A stretch of DNA of 64,000 nucleotides from Streptomyces sp. XM4193. Lineage in GTDB: Bacteria > Actinomycetota > Actinomycetes > Streptomycetales > Streptomycetaceae. The position numbers and the translations under genes were made by a program. Positions within the stretch are counted from its first letter, which is position 1; every line of letters starts with the position of its first letter. Where the stretch lies: the NCBI RefSeq assembly GCF_023072595.1, contig NZ_JALLGK010000003.1:310001-374000 (forward strand), read 5' to 3'. Below, piece after piece: positions 8,075 to 16,850 of the stretch. The notes below the pieces were generated by a model that was not told the DNA's origin, did no database searches, and saw nothing but the letters and a program-made list of their open reading frames with translations.

Positions 8075-9466
8075 TCAGCCCTGCCGAGCCGGATCGGTGA
8101 CGCGTCGCCGCGCGCTGCCCGCGCGCTCGACCAGCAGTCGGCCGACCAGCACCATGCCGATCGCCACCGGCGCGCTGATGTCGACCGCGACCAGGGTCGC
8201 CGTCCGCCCCTCGGTGATCTCGCCGAAGCCGACCATGGAGAGGCCCAGCACGCCGAGCAGGGTCAGCGTCGCCCCGATCGCGGCGAGCGGGCTCGCGCCG
8301 CGCGGAGCGGCGCTGAACGGCCGTGCCGGGGGCGGGAGTTCGAAGCGGCGGAAGAGCGCCACAAGTACGGCCGTCAGTACCAGCGCGCCGCCGATCCGCA
8401 CCGGGAGCTGCGCCCACCAGGCGGCGCTCGCCGGCTCGGGGAAGGGCACGTCGAGCGCGAGCAGCACGCCGTACACCCCGAGCAGCGCGGTCAGATGCCA
8501 CAGGAACGCGGTCATCGCCAGGCCGTTGGCGGCGACCACCGCGCGCCACACCCGGGGGCGGGCCAGCAGCCGGGAGGCCGGTCGGCGCAGCAGCTCGACC
8601 GCGCCGGCCAGCCAGACCCCGTGGCAGAGCAGCGCCAGCGTGGGCGGAGCCATATTGCTGACCTCCTCGCCGGGCATGCCCACCATGGAGACCGGATAGG
8701 GGCCCAACCACACCAGTGCGGCCGTGGACAACAGCCCGCCGAGCGCCAGCGCCGCCGGCACCCCGGGCAGCCGCAGCGCTCCGTCGGCGCGCAGGAAGCC
8801 CAGTTGGTGCACCGCGAGCCAGACGAAGGCGAAGTTCAGGAACTCCACGTGCGGCACTCCGAGGGCGAACCGCAACACGTCCACCGCCGCCGCGCCGGCT
8901 AGCAGCGCACCGAAGGCGCCCCAGCCCCAGCGCTCGTGCAGGCGCAGCAGCGGCGGGGTGAACGCCACCATCGCCAGATAGATCCCGATGAACCACAGCG
9001 GCTGGGCCACCAGTCGGGTCGCCGTCGCGGTCAACGGCCCCTCGGCGAAGAGGAGTTGCAGGGCCAGGGCGCCTGTAGCCCACACCGCGACGAACACCAG
9101 CACGGGCCCCAGCAGCCGGTGGAGCCTGGCCCGCAGGAACGCCGGGTAGACGCCCGGCCGCTCCCCGCCGGCCCGTCGGACCAGGGAGCGGTAGGACAGC
9201 GCGTGCGAGAAGCCGCCGACCAGGAAGAAAACCGGCATGATCTGCAACAGCCAGGTGATCGGCTGGAGTCCGGGCACCTCGGCGAGCAGATTGCCGGCCT
9301 GCGCGGAGCCGTCCGGGCCGAGCGTGACCACCGCCATCGTCCAGTGGCCGAGCACCACGGTGGCGAGCGAGGCGACGCGCAGCAGATCGACACAGCGATC
9401 CCTGGAGTCGGGGGTGGCAGCGGCGAGTTCGGCCGCGCTCGCGGGAGATCCGAGGGCTGTGGTCAT
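8075..9466 (-). CDS. Membrane acyltransferase (acyltransferase family 3)
   Basis: 463 residues with about ten hydrophobic segments spread over the length, typical of family 3 integral membrane O-acyltransferases that modify polysaccharides, lipids or antibiotics. The first segment carries the conserved R-x10-H pattern (LLRVASLATVVLGHW), and RLHRLLGPVLVFVAVW follows. ATG 9466 is preferred to the upstream ATG 9502 because the palindrome at 9507-9524 would otherwise sit on the start; the ribosome site for either is weak. It is divergent from the SDR gene. The acceptor is unknown. Confidence 0.8.
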   Translation of the reverse strand: MTTALGSPASAAELAAATPDSRDRCVDLLRVASLATVVLGHWTMAVVTLGPDGSAQAGNLLAEVPGLQPITWLLQIMPVFFLVGGFSHALSYRSLVRRAGGERPGVYPAFLRARLHRLLGPVLVFVAVWATGALALQLLFAEGPLTATATRLVAQPLWFIGIYLAMVAFTPPLLRLHERWGWGAFGALLAGAAAVDVLRFALGVPHVEFLNFAFVWLAVHQLGFLRADGALRLPGVPAALALGGLLSTAALVWLGPYPVSMVGMPGEEVSNMAPPTLALLCHGVWLAGAVELLRRPASRLLARPRVWRAVVAANGLAMTAFLWHLTALLGVYGVLLALDVPFPEPASAAWWAQLPVRIGGALVLTAVLVALFRRFELPPPARPFSAAPRGASPLAAIGATLTLLGVLGLSMVGFGEITEGRTATLVAVDISAPVAIGMVLVGRLLVERAGSARRRVTDPARQG

Positions 9467-9506
9467 GAGCCCAGACTCGTCCACGGCCGACCGCCGCCAC
9501 ATGCGC

Positions 9507-9524
9507 CCGGATACTCATATCCGG
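9507..9524. promoter_or_regulatory. Inverted repeat between divergent acyltransferase and SDR
   Basis: CCGGATACTCATATCCGG has 7-bp perfect arms and a 4-nt spacer in the 131-bp divergent region. It is a candidate operator for both genes; no adjacent regulator is present. Confidence 0.4.
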
Positions 9525-9597
9525 CCCTGAGTACCCGCGCCCGAACCTGTGCCGGGGCGGGGTGACCGGCGGCGCGGTGCGGTCATACGCTGGCGGC

Positions 9598-10404
9598 ATG
9601 GCTGACCAACTCCGCAGGTTCGACGGCTGCTCCGCACTGCTCACCGGCGCGGGCAGCGGCATCGGCGCCGCCGCCGCACACCGCCTGGCCGCCGAGGGCG
9701 CACGCGTCACCGTCACCGACCTCCTGCCCGACCGGGCCTCGGCGATCGCCGAGGAGATCCGTCAACTGGGCGGCACCGCCGAGGCGTTCGGCTGCGACGT
9801 GGGCGACGCGGCCTCGGTCCGGGCCGCCGTCGACCACGCCGTACAGACCTTCGGCGGACTGGACGTGCTGGTCACCGCCGCCTTCCGGAACGACCCGCGG
9901 AGCATGAACGCCGAGCACCTGGACGACATCGCGGACGACGCCTGGATCGGCGACTTCGACATCACCCTGCACGGGGCCTTCCGCACCGCACGCGCCTGCC
10001 TGCCGCACCTCGCGGCGGCCGAGGGGCGGGGCGCGATCGTCTTCATCGGCTCGGTCAACGGCGAGCAGGACTTCGGCGGCCACTCCTACAGCGCCGCCAA
10101 GGCGGGCCTCGCCGGCCTCACCCGCACCCTCGCCGGCGAGTCCGCGCGCCGCGGCGTACGGGTCAACCTGGTCGCGCCCGGAACCGTCGACACACCGTCC
10201 TGGGACGGCCGATCCGAGAGCCTCGCGCGCGCCGCGGACTGCTATCCGCTGGGGCGAGTCGGCCGCCCCGAGGACGTCGCGGGGGCGGTGGCCTTCCTCG
10301 CCTCGCGCGACGCGTCCTGGGTCACCGGCGTCACGCTGCCGGTCGACGGCGGCGTGCTGATCAGCAACCTCGACCTGCGCCGCGCCCTCGACGCCGGCCG
10401 CTGA
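9598..10404 (+). CDS. Short-chain dehydrogenase/reductase (classical SDR)
   Basis: 268 residues, full-length classical SDR. The Rossmann nucleotide motif is TGAGSGIG (residues ~17-24), the catalytic residues are Ser152, Tyr164 and Lys168 (YSAAK), and the PG motif appears in VAPGTVDTP. Asp41 at the end of strand 2 favours NAD(H). The usual NNAG stabilising motif is replaced by VTAAF at ~92-96, a visible deviation. Start ATG 9598 is where homology begins. It oxidises or reduces an unknown alcohol/ketone. A run of 13-bp repeats lies downstream. Confidence 0.85.
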   Translation: MADQLRRFDGCSALLTGAGSGIGAAAAHRLAAEGARVTVTDLLPDRASAIAEEIRQLGGTAEAFGCDVGDAASVRAAVDHAVQTFGGLDVLVTAAFRNDPRSMNAEHLDDIADDAWIGDFDITLHGAFRTARACLPHLAAAEGRGAIVFIGSVNGEQDFGGHSYSAAKAGLAGLTRTLAGESARRGVRVNLVAPGTVDTPSWDGRSESLARAADCYPLGRVGRPEDVAGAVAFLASRDASWVTGVTLPVDGGVLISNLDLRRALDAGR

Positions 10405-10566
10405 ACCCGGGCCGCAGACGGACGCACGCGGGCGCACGCGGCGCCGTACGAGCCGGGCACGCGGGGCCGGGCACGCGAGCTGGGCACGCAGGGCCGGGGC
10501 CGACCCGTACGACCCGTACGCGGGGCCCGCACGGGCCCACCGCGCCCGGTCCGCCGCGTGCGGCAC

Positions 10567-10657
10567 GGCGTCGACCCAAGGCGTCGACCCACGGCGTCGA
10601 CCCACGGCGTCGACCCACGGCGTCGGCCCGCTGCGTCGGCCTACGGCGTCCGGTTCG
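10567..10657. repeat. 13-bp tandem repeat running into the ispE 3' end
   Basis: Units of GGCGTCGACCCAC start at 10567, 10580, 10593 and 10606 (first unit has one change), then three increasingly degenerate units to about 10657. The array overlaps the last codons of ispE, so the end of that gene appears to have been extended or reshaped by repeat growth. Confidence 0.8.
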
Positions 10658-11630
10658 TCGCCGTCCGGTCCGTCCGGTCGTGGAGCACCCGGGCGCCCGA
10701 TGCGGGGCCGGTCGCGGTGCGGGCCGTACGGCAGACTCCCGCCTCGCGCAGTGCACCGGCGACGTCCTCCGCGGTCTGCGCGCTCGTCGCGAGGAACGCG
10801 CAGGTCGGTCCGGAGCCGGAGACAAGTGCCGCTGCCGCTCCCGCACTTCGGCCGGTCTCCAGCGTCCGGGAGAGCTCGGGCCGCAGCGAAAGCGCCGCGG
10901 GCTCCAGGTCGTTGGCCAGACAGGCCGCCAACTGCTCCGCGTCGCCCCGGCGCAGCGCCGCCAGCAGCGCCTCGGACGGCTGCGGCTCGGGCGCCGCACT
11001 GCCCGTCAGACGGTCGAACTCGCGGTAGACGGCGGGGGTGGACAGTCCGCCTTCGGCTGTCGCGAAGACCCAGTGGAACTCGGCGCCGACCTCCAGAACG
11101 CTGAGTCGCTCGCCCCGGCCGCGGCCGAGCGCGGCGCCGCCGACCAGCGAGAACGGTACGTCCGAACCCAACTCGGCGCAGATCTCCAGCAGTTCCTCCT
11201 GCGGCGTCTGCAGACCCCACAGCACGTCGCAGGCCAGCAGTGCGCCCGCGGCGTCCGCGCTGCCGCCGGCCATGCCGCCGGCGACGGGGATGTCCTTCTC
11301 GATGTCCAAACGCACGGCGGGCTCGATGCCGTGCCGTGCCGCGAGCGAAGTCGCGGCGCGCGCCGCGAGGTTGGTGCCGTCCAGCGGCACCCGGTCGGCG
11401 TCCGGCCCGGTGCAGCCGAGCTCCAGCCGCTCCGCCGGTCGCGCGGTGACGCGGTCGTACAGGCCGACGGCGAGGAAGACGTTCGCCAGCTCGTGGAAGC
11501 CGTCCGGGCGCGGCGGCCCGACCGCCAGTTGGACGTTGACCTTCGCCGGCACCTGCACCGTCACGGCGGCCGATCCCGTGTCCGGCTCGCCGCCCGGGTG
11601 TGCTGTGCTCGTGTTCGGGTCCGGGCTCAT
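10641..11630 (-). CDS. ispE: 4-diphosphocytidyl-2-C-methyl-D-erythritol kinase
   Basis: 329-residue GHMP kinase that phosphorylates CDP-ME in the non-mevalonate isoprenoid (MEP) pathway. Motifs seen are [12 protein letters not shown] at the N-terminus, the ATP-binding [17 protein letters not shown] loop (~residues 110-126) and [10 protein letters not shown] near the C-terminus. It is the last gene of a leftward operon: its start overlaps the rsmA stop by 4 nt. The final ~25 residues ([23 protein letters not shown]) are low complexity and coincide with a tandem DNA repeat. The rpf-ksgA-ispE order matches that known in Mycobacterium tuberculosis. Confidence 0.95.
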   Translation of the reverse strand: MSPDPNTSTAHPGGEPDTGSAAVTVQVPAKVNVQLAVGPPRPDGFHELANVFLAVGLYDRVTARPAERLELGCTGPDADRVPLDGTNLAARAATSLAARHGIEPAVRLDIEKDIPVAGGMAGGSADAAGALLACDVLWGLQTPQEELLEICAELGSDVPFSLVGGAALGRGRGERLSVLEVGAEFHWVFATAEGGLSTPAVYREFDRLTGSAAPEPQPSEALLAALRRGDAEQLAACLANDLEPAALSLRPELSRTLETGRSAGAAAALVSGSGPTCAFLATSAQTAEDVAGALREAGVCRTARTATGPASGARVLHDRTDRTATNRTP

Positions 11631-12685
11631 GCCGCACCGCCCCCGGTGGAACCGCCGGAGGTGCCCTCCGGGGCACTGCCGGCCGCGCCGTCCGAACGCT
11701 GCTCGGCGATGGCCGCGAAGTCGGCCACCGTCAGCGCCTCGCCGCGGGTGCGCGGGTCGACACCGGCGCCGGTCAGCGCCGCCTCCGCCTGTGCCGCGGA
11801 ACCCGCCCAGCCGGCCAGCGCGGCCCGCAGCGTCTTGCGGCGCTGGGCGAAGGCGGCGTCGACCACGGCGAACACCTCGCGGCGGCTCGCCCGGGTACGC
11901 GGCGGCTCGCGCCGCACCAGCGAGACCAGCCCCGAGTCCACGTTCGGTGCGGGCCAGAAGACGTTCCGGCCGATCGAGCCCGAACGGCGCACCTCCGCGT
12001 ACCAGTTGGCCTTCACCGACGGCACCCCGTACACCCGGGAGCCCGGGGCGGCGGCCAGTCGGTCGGCGACCTCGGCCTGGACCATCACCAGGGTGCGCTC
12101 GATCGTGGGGAAGGTCGCCAGCACGTGGAGCAGCACCGGGACCGCCACGTTGTACGGCAGGTTGGCCACCAGGGCAGTGGGCGGCTCGCCCGGCAGCTCG
12201 GTCACCCGCAGCGCGTCGCGGTGCACCAGCTCGAACCGGTCGGCGCGCTCCGGCAGCCGCTCGGCGACTGTCCCCGGCAGGGCCTGGGCGAGCACGTCGT
12301 CGATCTCGACCGCCGTCACCGCGCGCGCGGTCTCCAGCAGCCCGAGCGTCAGCGAGCCGAGGCCGGGACCGATCTCCAGCACGGTGTCCTCGGGACGCAC
12401 GCCCGCGGTACGGACGATGCGGCGCACGGTGTTGGCGTCGATGACGAAGTTCTGGCCGCGCTGCTTGGTGGGCCGCACCCCGAGCGAGGCCGCCAGCTCA
12501 CGGATGTCGGCGGGCCCCAGCAGCGGGTCCGAGCCGGTCCCCGGCGGCTGCTCCGGCGGTACGTCGGGGCGCGCGTCGGACGAGAGGCCGGACGGCCGGT
12601 CCGGCGCCGGGTCCGACGGCTGGTCCGACGACTGGTCTGAAGGAGGGCCGGCCGGCGGCTCGGAGGCGGTGCTCACTGGACTCAC
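11627..12685 (-). CDS. rsmA: 16S rRNA dimethyladenosine transferase
   Basis: 352-residue KsgA/RsmA that dimethylates the two adjacent adenosines in the 3' terminal hairpin of 16S rRNA during small-subunit maturation. Motifs are [16 protein letters not shown], the SAM site [17 protein letters not shown], the acidic VTAVEIDD and the catalytic NLPYN. The first ~50 residues (Ser/Asp/Pro-rich, [16 protein letters not shown]) are an unusual disordered extension; conserved sequence begins at [11 protein letters not shown]. Start and stop overlap rpfB and ispE by 4 nt each, implying translational coupling. Confidence 0.95.
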   Translation of the reverse strand: MSPVSTASEPPAGPPSDQSSDQPSDPAPDRPSGLSSDARPDVPPEQPPGTGSDPLLGPADIRELAASLGVRPTKQRGQNFVIDANTVRRIVRTAGVRPEDTVLEIGPGLGSLTLGLLETARAVTAVEIDDVLAQALPGTVAERLPERADRFELVHRDALRVTELPGEPPTALVANLPYNVAVPVLLHVLATFPTIERTLVMVQAEVADRLAAAPGSRVYGVPSVKANWYAEVRRSGSIGRNVFWPAPNVDSGLVSLVRREPPRTRASRREVFAVVDAAFAQRRKTLRAALAGWAGSAAQAEAALTGAGVDPRTRGEALTVADFAAIAEQRSDGAAGSAPEGTSGGSTGGGAA

Positions 12686-13914
12686 TGGTGCAGTTTACGG
12701 CCGCACACCGGCCAGGGACTCGCCCCCCTCTGGGCGTAGAGCTTCTGTGCGCGCAGCGTCTGCTCCTGCGCGCTCGCGTCCTGGGGCCGGCCCGCGCCGC
12801 CGACGCTCTGCCAGGTGCGGACGTCGAACTGGTACAGCCCGCCGTAAGTGCCCGAGGGGTCGACGGCGTTGACCCGGCCGCCGGACTCGCAGCGCGCCAG
12901 CGCCGCCCAGTTGAGCCCGCCCGAGCCGCGTACGGTCGCCACGCTCGCGGGCTTGGGCCGCGTGCCGACCCGTACGATCTGGCGCCGCGGCTCGCGCACC
13001 ACCTCCGACCCGAGGAGCCTGGGCTTCTGCGCCCTGCCGTCCACGGTGCGCAGCTCGTACGTCACCCGCCGCACGCCCTGCCGGCCCTGCTGCTCCACCA
13101 CTTCGGTGCCCTGGTGGAGTTCGGAGGTGCGGCGCCGTTCGACGGCGAAGGGCAGCATCTCCTCGGTGACCTTCTTGTCGGCGCGCACCCGCTGCACCGA
13201 GATCTCCTGGCCCTCGCGGGGGAAGCTCCGCAGCGGCACCGACACCGTGTCCCGGTCGCGCAGCCGGAGCCCCGCCTGGGCCAGCGCCCCGCGGACGGTG
13301 GGTGCGTTGGTGCGCACCCGGTGCACCTTGCCGTCGGCGAGGAAGGAGACGCTGCGCTCGGTGCGCACCGCGAGCCGCAGCCCGTCCAGACCGATCCGCT
13401 TGCTGCGCGAGGTGGACAGATGCGCGCCCTCCGCCCGTACGCCGAGCTGTCGCAGCGCGCCCTCCACGGTGCGCTCGGTGGTCCACATCCGCTGGGCGCG
13501 GCCGTCCACCGTGAGGTTCATCGGACGGCCGTAGCGGACCGCGATCCGGTCGCCGTCGGAGAGCGACTCATGGGCGCCGGGCGCTACCAGATCGCGCGGG
13601 CCCACCTCGACGTCCTCGTCCTCCAGCAGTTCGGAGACGCTGGAGGCGAAGGTGCGCAGCGAGGTCGTCTCGCCGTCCACGCTCAGCTCGACGACCTTGT
13701 CGTGCGCCACGAAGGCGGACGTCCCGCCCGCCAGCACGGCCAGCACCAGCGCCTGGGGGAGCAGCTTGCGCAGCGTCTCGCCGCCGGCGCGCGCCGCCGG
13801 CGAGACGCTGCGCCGCCGCTCCCCGCCGGTATCCGGCTCCTTCGACGGGCCCGAGCCGGCCGAGTGGCGTCCGCCGCCGCGTGCGGCTCGGTGGCTTGCC
13901 TGCGATGAGTTCAC
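12682..13914 (-). CDS. rpfB: Resuscitation-promoting factor, RpfB type
   Basis: 410-residue secreted cell-wall lytic enzyme that cleaves peptidoglycan glycan strands and promotes spore germination or exit from dormancy. Order: basic N-terminus, membrane/signal segment (~50-70, [20 protein letters not shown]), three DUF348 repeats (~72-225, each starting V-x-L-x-VDG-like), a G5 domain (~240-318, with [14 protein letters not shown]), and the lysozyme-like Rpf domain (~330-405: [13 protein letters not shown] with the catalytic Glu, [19 protein letters not shown]). GTG 13914 has GGGAG upstream and a good promoter lies at 13950-13978. It is first of rpfB-rsmA-ispE. Confidence 0.95.
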   Translation of the reverse strand: MNSSQASHRAARGGGRHSAGSGPSKEPDTGGERRRSVSPAARAGGETLRKLLPQALVLAVLAGGTSAFVAHDKVVELSVDGETTSLRTFASSVSELLEDEDVEVGPRDLVAPGAHESLSDGDRIAVRYGRPMNLTVDGRAQRMWTTERTVEGALRQLGVRAEGAHLSTSRSKRIGLDGLRLAVRTERSVSFLADGKVHRVRTNAPTVRGALAQAGLRLRDRDTVSVPLRSFPREGQEISVQRVRADKKVTEEMLPFAVERRRTSELHQGTEVVEQQGRQGVRRVTYELRTVDGRAQKPRLLGSEVVREPRRQIVRVGTRPKPASVATVRGSGGLNWAALARCESGGRVNAVDPSGTYGGLYQFDVRTWQSVGGAGRPQDASAQEQTLRAQKLYAQRGASPWPVCGRKLHQ

Positions 13915-13949
13915 GGTCGCTCCCAGCGCTCACTGCGATGTGGGCCGGG

Positions 13950-13978
13950 AGGCTAACCGAGCGATGACTACTCATCAA
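13950..13978 (-). promoter_or_regulatory. Predicted housekeeping promoter of rpfB-rsmA-ispE
   Basis: On the minus strand, TTGATG (13978-13973), a 17-bp spacer, then TAGCCT (13955-13950). This is close to the actinobacterial vegetative consensus TTGACN/TAGNNT. The expected transcript would have a leader of roughly 30 nt before the GTG start. Confidence 0.6.
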
Positions 13979-14038
13979 AACTGTCTCGACACGGAAAGTG
14001 ACTATCGGTGGCGTCGGGGGGTGGACTGGCGCTCTCCG

Positions 14039-14935
14039 TCAGGCGTCGGGGTTGCGCGCGGTGACCGGCGACCGGTCGAGCTCCGGCGGGCGCCGGTAGC
14101 CGAAAACGCGCGCCGAGTTGGCCGCGATGTGCTGCGCCAGCTCGTCCTCGGGCACTCCTTTGACCTCAGCCAGGCAACGCAGCGTGATCGGCACAAGATA
14201 GGACGCGTTGGGCCGTCCGCGGTACGGCGCGGGGGTGAGGAAGGGCGCGTCCGTCTCCACCAGCAGCAGCTCCGCGGGGACGTGCGCCAGGGCGTCGCGC
14301 AGCGGCTGGGCGTTCTTGAAGGTGACGTTGCCGGCGAAGGACATGTAGTAGCCGCGCTCGGCGCAGTGGCGGGCCATCTCGGCGTCCCCGGAGAAGCAGT
14401 GGAAGACCGTCGTCGACGGCGCCCCCTCCTCCTCCAGCAGCCGGAGCACGTCGTCGTGGGCCTCGCGGTCGTGGATGACCAGCGCCTTGTCCGTCTCGCG
14501 GGCGAGCGCGATGTGCCGGCGGAACGACTCCTGCTGCGCGCCGACGCCCTCGGGGCCGGTCCGGAAGTAGTCCAGTCCCGTCTCGCCGATCGCCCGAACC
14601 TGCGGCAGCTCGGCCAGCTCGGCGATGCCCTCCAGCGCTTCCGAGAGCGCCGCCTCGCCGTCCTCCAGGGCGAGCCTGGCCGCTTCGTTCGGGTGGAGTG
14701 CCACGGCCGCCCAGATCGCCTCGTGCTCGGCCGCGATCCGCGCCGCCCACTGGGCGCGCTCCAGATCGCAGCCGATCTGGATCAGGGTGCTCACCCCGAC
14801 CTCGGCGGCGGACTCCAGTGCCTGCTCGACCGTGGTGTCCTGCATGTCCAGATGGGTGTGGGAGTCCGCGACCGCGACCCGGAGAGCCTCCGGCAGCGGT
14901 GGCGGCGCCTGTCCCTTGCGTCCGTCGTGGGCCAT
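14039..14935 (-). CDS. tatD: TatD family metal-dependent hydrolase
   Basis: 298 residues. TatD enzymes are two-metal nucleases of the amidohydrolase superfamily, implicated in 3'-5' DNA/RNA processing and repair. The metal ligands are visible: DSHTHLD at the N-terminus, IGETGLDYFR (Glu), VIHDREAHDD (His), VFHCFSG (His) and LLVETDAPFL (Asp). The first ~17 residues (AHDGRKGQAPPPLPEAL) precede the conserved core. It is upstream of rpfB on the same strand, but the rpfB promoter lies between them, so rpfB need not depend on tatD transcription. Confidence 0.93.
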   Translation of the reverse strand: MAHDGRKGQAPPPLPEALRVAVADSHTHLDMQDTTVEQALESAAEVGVSTLIQIGCDLERAQWAARIAAEHEAIWAAVALHPNEAARLALEDGEAALSEALEGIAELAELPQVRAIGETGLDYFRTGPEGVGAQQESFRRHIALARETDKALVIHDREAHDDVLRLLEEEGAPSTTVFHCFSGDAEMARHCAERGYYMSFAGNVTFKNAQPLRDALAHVPAELLLVETDAPFLTPAPYRGRPNASYLVPITLRCLAEVKGVPEDELAQHIAANSARVFGYRRPPELDRSPVTARNPDA

Positions 14936-15003
14936 GGGGCGATCCTAGGGTCGGGCCGTCCTCGCCCCGACCCCAGGCCTTGCCGCCCGCGGTCCCGCGC
15001 CGG

Positions 15004-15336
15004 TCAGCGGCGACGCCGGGTGCGCGGTGCGCCGGCGCCGGAATGCGGAAATGCCGACCGCACCGCGGATATCCGCGCCGTTCCCGTGATGCGCACCTTG
15101 TGCTCGCCGCAATTCAGGCAGGTCAGTGTGGACAGCGGCGACGGTACGCGTTCTTCGCCGGTGTAGTAGTAGAAGAAGGGTTTGTTGTCGCGGTCGAGGT
15201 GGTGCTCGATCTCGTAGGTCTGCTCCCAGGTGTGCCCGCAGTGCAGACACGCGAACCCGTACGACTCCTGGACCCGGTCGAAGCGGGGGCGCCGCTGGGT
15301 GCCCGGTTCCTCACCCGATCCTCTGATGTCCGTCAC
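15004..15336 (-). CDS. Conserved zinc-ribbon-like small protein, function unknown
   Basis: 110 residues from a GTG at 15336 with GAGGAG ~6 nt upstream; the larger open frame starting upstream has no ribosome site. Two CxxC pairs, CLHCGHTW and CLNCGEHKVRITGT, are separated by ~41 residues rich in His, Asp and aromatics (EIEHHLDRDNKPFFYYYTGEE), consistent with a Cys4 zinc ribbon. The C-terminus is a basic tail ending TRRRR. It lies between tatD and rsmI on the same strand. Nucleic acid binding is plausible but inferred from the ribbon and basic tail only. Confidence 0.75.
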   Translation of the reverse strand: MTDIRGSGEEPGTQRRPRFDRVQESYGFACLHCGHTWEQTYEIEHHLDRDNKPFFYYYTGEERVPSPLSTLTCLNCGEHKVRITGTARISAVRSAFPHSGAGAPRTRRRR

Positions 15337-15770
15337 GTCAGCTCCTCTCCACTCCCCAGTGGACGCCTCGACGGCGGAAATAGCAGCAGCTGATTCCGAA
15401 AACGGTGTGATTCTTGGCCCGTTGCTGAAATTTGGCGCCGACAACGCAGGAAGTGCCGCCCGAGCTTTACCCGAAAGTGTAACTCTTTGCCGCTTCTCGT
15501 GAATCGGTCGGCAATCCCTTTGCCGACGGCCATTCGCACCGGCCGTCGCTGTCGCCAACACCCGTTCCGTCCGCGCCAACCGCCACTCCGGTCACCCGCG
15601 CCCGCAGCCCCGCCTCGGCCTCGCCACAGCCCGGGCCGCCGCGCTCAACCACGCCCCGCCGTCCGCCGCGCCCGCACCACCCGTGCCGGCCGGCCGCGCC
15701 GGCATCGCCCGCGCCCGTTCGCCGGCGGGCCGGTCACCCACCCGGTCACCCGCCGCCTCATCGCCCGCGC
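15337..15770. other. 434-bp region between rsmI and zinc-ribbon gene
   Basis: Positions ~15370-15510 are unusually A/T-rich for this window and directly upstream of the zinc-ribbon gene, so they probably contain its promoter, though I find no clean consensus pair. The rest, up to the rsmI stop, is C-rich with Arg/Pro-type translations and no gene. Confidence 0.45.
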
Positions 15771-16616
15771 TCAGCCGTCGCGGCGTTTGGCGGCCACCAC
15801 CGCGTCGAAGACCTCCCGCTTCGGCAGCCCGGCCTCCTTGGCCACCGCCGCGATCGCCTCCTTGCGGTGCTCGCCGGCCTCCTCGCGGACGGCGACCCGC
15901 CGCACCAACTCCTCGGCGTCGACCGCGTCCCGGGACTCCTCGGCGCCCGCGACGACGACGGTGATCTCGCCGCGCACACCCTGCTCGGCCCAGGTCACCA
16001 ACTCGTCGAGCGGACCGCGCCGCACCTCCTCGTACGTCTTGGTCAGCTCGCGGCACACCGCCGCCCGCCGCTCGGTGCCGAACGCCTCGGCCATCGCGGC
16101 CAGGCTGTCCGCGAGCCGGTGCGGAGCCTCGAAATAGACCAGTGTCCGCCGCTCCTCGGCCACCTCCCGCAGCCTGGCCAGCCGTTCCCCGGCCTTGCGC
16201 GGCAGAAAGCCCTCGAAGCAGAAGCGGTCCACCGGCAGCCCGGAGAGCGCGAGTGCGGTCAGTACGGCGGAGGGCCCCGGTACGGCGGTGACGCGCACGT
16301 CCCGCTCCACCGCGGCGGCCACCAGCCGGTAGCCGGGGTCGGAGACCGAGGGCATGCCCGCGTCGGTGATCAGCAGCACGCGTTCGCCGGCGACGAGTGC
16401 GTCCGCCAACTCCGGTGTGCGCGCGGCCTCGTTGCCCTCGAAGTAGGACACCACCCGGCCGCCGGTGCGCACCCCGAGCGCCTGCGTCAGCCGTCGCAGC
16501 CGCCGGGTGTCCTCGGCGGCGACGACGTCGGCCTCGGCCAACTCCTGGGCCAGGCGCGGCGGCGCGTCCGCGAGGTCCCCGATGGGTGTTCCGGCGAGTA
16601 CGAGCGTTCCAGTCAC
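15771..16616 (-). CDS. rsmI: 16S rRNA (cytidine-1402 2'-O) methyltransferase
   Basis: 281-residue tetrapyrrole-methylase-fold enzyme that 2'-O-methylates C1402 in the 16S rRNA decoding centre. Family motifs are TLVLAGTPIGDLADAPPR, VVAAEDTRRLRRL, YFEGNE, VLLITDAGMPSVSDPGYRLV and VTAVPGPSAVLTALALSGLP, followed by RFCFEGFLPRK. GTG 16616 is preferred because GGAAGG lies ~9 nt upstream; for the ATG at 16625 the same purines abut the codon. It is divergent from the PMT gene. Confidence 0.94.
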   Translation of the reverse strand: MTGTLVLAGTPIGDLADAPPRLAQELAEADVVAAEDTRRLRRLTQALGVRTGGRVVSYFEGNEAARTPELADALVAGERVLLITDAGMPSVSDPGYRLVAAAVERDVRVTAVPGPSAVLTALALSGLPVDRFCFEGFLPRKAGERLARLREVAEERRTLVYFEAPHRLADSLAAMAEAFGTERRAAVCRELTKTYEEVRRGPLDELVTWAEQGVRGEITVVVAGAEESRDAVDAEELVRRVAVREEAGEHRKEAIAAVAKEAGLPKREVFDAVVAAKRRDG

Positions 16617-16850
16617 GTTCCGCATCCTTCCACCTGCCCGCCCCGGCTCGCGCACCCGCCGCCGCGCCCGCACCCGCGCACCAACCGCCCGCCGCGTCCC
16701 GCCCGTCGCCCGCCCCGGCCCGCGTCGCCCGCCCCGGCCCGCGTCGCGCGCGTCGCGTCCGCCGGTCGTACCGGTCGCGGGCGGGCAGAACGGGCAACTC
16801 GCCGCTTCACAGGACCCGGTGGCCCCGCGCCCGAAGGGGCGTTCCCTACG

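Noticed and set aside
13915..14038. ydaO/c-di-AMP riboswitch upstream of rpfB
   Set aside because: Only 124 bp separate rpfB from tatD, a promoter sits 36 bp from the start, and no ydaO-like conserved core is visible.
15867..16850. Long in-frame extension upstream of the PMT start
   Set aside because: It is antisense to rsmI and not protein-like; the PMT family N-terminus and a ribosome site support a start at 16851.
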